Assembly: GCA_003265975.1 (NCBI GenBank)
Contig: QFBU01000077.1
Span: 1-5,881, forward strand
Reading direction: 5' to 3'
Source: Candidatus Marinamargulisbacteria bacterium SCGC AAA071-K20
GTDB taxonomy: Bacteria > Margulisbacteria > Marinamargulisbacteria > GCA-2716485 > AAA071-K20
DNA length: 5,881 nucleotides
Shown: in pieces, positions 4,540 through 5,881 of the stretch
Numbering within the stretch: position 1 is the first letter of the stretch
Layout of the letters: each line of letters opens with the position of its first letter
Translations under genes and position numbers: made by a program
Notes under the pieces: generated by a model
Database searches by the model: none
Told to the model about the DNA's origin: nothing
What the model saw: only the letters and a program-made list of their open reading frames with translations

Positions 4540-4880
4540 AAACAGTAAAAATACTCCTTATTTTAATGCTTGTTGGACTATGTACGTCTTGTGGTAGTGC
4601 CTCAAAAAATACCGCTCAAAATAGTGATAGTGATTCCGTGCAAACCACGACATTAAAATCAGTGACAATAGACGGAGATTTAACGTATCAGGTCTCTTCC
4701 TTGTATAGCCCGGACACTTTAAAGGGGACTCCATCTGAAAATGTCATAACAAAAGAAGCCGTAGAAATAGACAAAGGGTCGGATCTCACAACCACACACC
4801 GAGTGTCTATTTCATATCAAGAGCTTGGCCTCAACAAAATAGGGACCTTTGACATTGAAATTGAGGCTAGCAACAACTAA
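4536..4880 (+). CDS. Small predicted lipoprotein coupled to the protease
   Basis: This 114-residue protein belongs to no family I recognise. The N-terminus MKTVKILLILMLVGLCTSC is a lipoprotein signal with two lysines, a hydrophobic core and a lipobox-like C-T-S-Cys19; Cys at -3 is less usual than Leu. Gly at +2 would favour the outer membrane under the Lol rule in a Gram-negative host. A Ser/Asn/Asp/Thr-rich linker (20-40) leads to a probably beta-rich domain (41-112) with alternating hydrophobic strands such as RVSISYQEL and GTFDIEIEA. Its ATG overlaps the protease stop codon (ATGA), with AGGAG 8 nt upstream, so the two are made together. A role as inhibitor, chaperone or surface partner of the protease is inference from this coupling. 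The stop codon overlaps that of the convergent fibre gene. Confidence 0.75.
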   Translation: MKTVKILLILMLVGLCTSCGSASKNTAQNSDSDSVQTTTLKSVTIDGDLTYQVSSLYSPDTLKGTPSENVITKEAVEIDKGSDLTTTHRVSISYQELGLNKIGTFDIEIEASNN

Positions 4881-5881
4881 TACAGCTTAGCCACCGTAAA
4901 AAATGATTGGTCCCTGTTGACTGTTCGATAGGTAGCGTCGTTCCCCTGAGAATAGCCAAAAACCTCAAGAAAATCATTGGCATTCAGATGGACTACAGTA
5001 CTAGTACTGATTAACCATGACCCAATCAGCGATGCCACTATATCGTTGGGATTATTGTTTTTTACGATCCGTACACCTCGATCATAGCCATATCCATCTT
5101 GATTGGTGTACATGAGTTGTGCCGATATATGATAGTATCCGCTACTTGAAACCGTAATTCTTCCCTTATTTGAATTCGAATGTAGATGTGATGTGTCAAA
5201 TGTTTCTTGGTCAAAATATATTTTTTCCCAACTATTTCTGTTATGGGTCTGGTTTGAACCTAATGTTATTCGTGCGGCTGGTTGTTTATTTAAGGATAAA
5301 GAATCGCCAGATAAGCTCCCTCCAGAGCTGGAAGATCCTGCCAATTCTTCTCTATGAATAATTTCTCCATAATACAATGTTTTGACCGATGCTGAATCGG
5401 ATTCAAAAGAAACTCCCGATATAGAGCCACCATCGATATCCACACTGTTATTATTTTGAGATGACATGTTTCCTAAATTTGAAATTTTAGCAAACGCCTC
5501 ATGTGAAAAACCATCTAGCTTATCAGAATCTTGCGCCTTGGACGTAAATGATAATTTCTGGTCCAATCCGTTTTTTAGAGCCAATGGAGTAACAGCTCGA
5601 TCAGTCGATGTGCTGCTATAGGAGTTTGACAACAGAGTAATCCCTCGTTGCGACGTTGTTGCGGCATAGAGTCTTTCGCTTGAAATAACTCCTCCTGAAA
5701 TGTTGTTTGCACTTAGGTTAGTTAGATGACGCCCATCCCCAATAAAATATTCAGCTTTTGTAGTTCCATTTACATCTAAATCTGTACTTGGATTATCGGT
5801 TTTAATTCCTACACTCCCACCGTCTTTAACAAAAATAGAGAGAACTTCTTCATTGTCTTTAATAGCAAATCCACTGTTGCT
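4877..5881 (-). CDS. Tail-fibre-like adhesin with C1q-like tip (C-terminal part)
   Basis: The frame is open to the window edge, so 334 C-terminal residues are visible and the start lies beyond 5881; a TTG at 5632 is not the start. Visible residues about 23-56 match the fibre-head pattern VGIKTDNPSTDLDVNGT...GDGRHLTNL. Residues 57-71 (SANNISGGVISSERL) and 73-107 (AATTSQRGITLLSNS...TPLALKNGL) resemble phage tail-fibre repeats, followed by SDKLDGFSHEAF, another fibre signature. A Ser/Gly-rich stretch (about 182-196) leads to a C-terminal domain (about 200-334) with the beta pattern of C1q/TNF-like trimeric heads: SWEKIYFDQETFDTS, GRITVSSSGYYHISAQLMY, STVVHLNANDFLEVFGYSQG and the final FFTVAKLY. 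Such trimeric fibres bind surface ligands. It could be a phage receptor-binding protein or a cell-surface or predator adhesin. It has no catalytic motif. Confidence 0.8.
   Translation of the reverse strand, partial: SNSGFAIKDNEEVLSIFVKDGGSVGIKTDNPSTDLDVNGTTKAEYFIGDGRHLTNLSANNISGGVISSERLYAATTSQRGITLLSNSYSSTSTDRAVTPLALKNGLDQKLSFTSKAQDSDKLDGFSHEAFAKISNLGNMSSQNNNSVDIDGGSISGVSFESDSASVKTLYYGEIIHREELAGSSSSGGSLSGDSLSLNKQPAARITLGSNQTHNRNSWEKIYFDQETFDTSHLHSNSNKGRITVSSSGYYHISAQLMYTNQDGYGYDRGVRIVKNNNPNDIVASLIGSWLISTSTVVHLNANDFLEVFGYSQGNDATYRTVNRDQSFFTVAKLY

Noticed and set aside
5170..5361. Plus-strand 63-residue open frame inside the fibre gene
   Set aside because: It is a shadow of the C1q-like coding region, with no SD or recognisable features.
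5630..5632. TTG as the start of the fibre gene
   Set aside because: The same frame continues without a stop to the window edge and the upstream residues complete a tail-fibre motif (AATTSQRGITLL), so the true start is outside.
1..5881. tRNA, rRNA or insertion sequence
   Set aside because: No tRNA-like cloverleaf, rRNA signature, transposase motif or terminal inverted repeat pair was seen on reading both strands by eye.

Overview
The window looks like the backbone of a low-GC bacterial plasmid or phage-plasmid with the start of its accessory cargo. The host is probably Gram-negative: there is a lipoprotein with a lipobox and a fibre protein of mixed tail-fibre and C1q-like make-up. Such fibres occur in predatory Bdellovibrionota and in phages, but the sequence does not fix the taxon. 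All genes read well in the standard code, and most have a clear Shine-Dalgarno (SD).

Positions 1-1301 carry a minus-strand gene for a 411-residue winged-helix protein, the best replication-initiator candidate. Its linker region encodes a perfect 16-bp palindrome beside an AT-rich stretch, a possible internal origin. Positions 1302-1529 form a divergent control region. It has a strong plus-strand promoter, an inverted repeat over its start site and an intrinsic terminator about 60 nt downstream, which together look like a small RNA opposite the rep leader. It also has a palindrome overlapping the start of a 62-residue XRE/Cro-type regulator (1530-1718).

Positions 1719-2094 are non-coding and hold four clusters of an octamer close to AGCGCTGT, repeated with an 8-bp period. 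This is the likely centromere, and perhaps the operator, of the partition operon that follows. That operon is a 256-residue ParA ATPase (2095-2865) overlapping a 125-residue ribbon-helix-helix ParB-type protein (2849-3226). Two more octamers lie inside the second gene, exactly 60 bp apart.

From 3227 onward is cargo. A promoter with an extended -10 and a leader hairpin that can pair with both the SD and the start codon precede a membrane-anchored subtilisin-like protease (3304-4539). That gene is coupled by an ATGA overlap to a small lipoprotein (4536-4880). Facing them, with stop codons overlapping by 4 bp, is the 3' end of a long minus-strand fibre/adhesin gene (4877 to beyond 5881).

The proposed logic is that rep with the XRE protein and small RNA sets replication, ParA and the RHH protein segregate the replicon on the octamer arrays, and the protease-lipoprotein pair and fibre act at the cell surface. 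The replication and surface roles are inference; the ParA and subtilase assignments rest on clear catalytic motifs.
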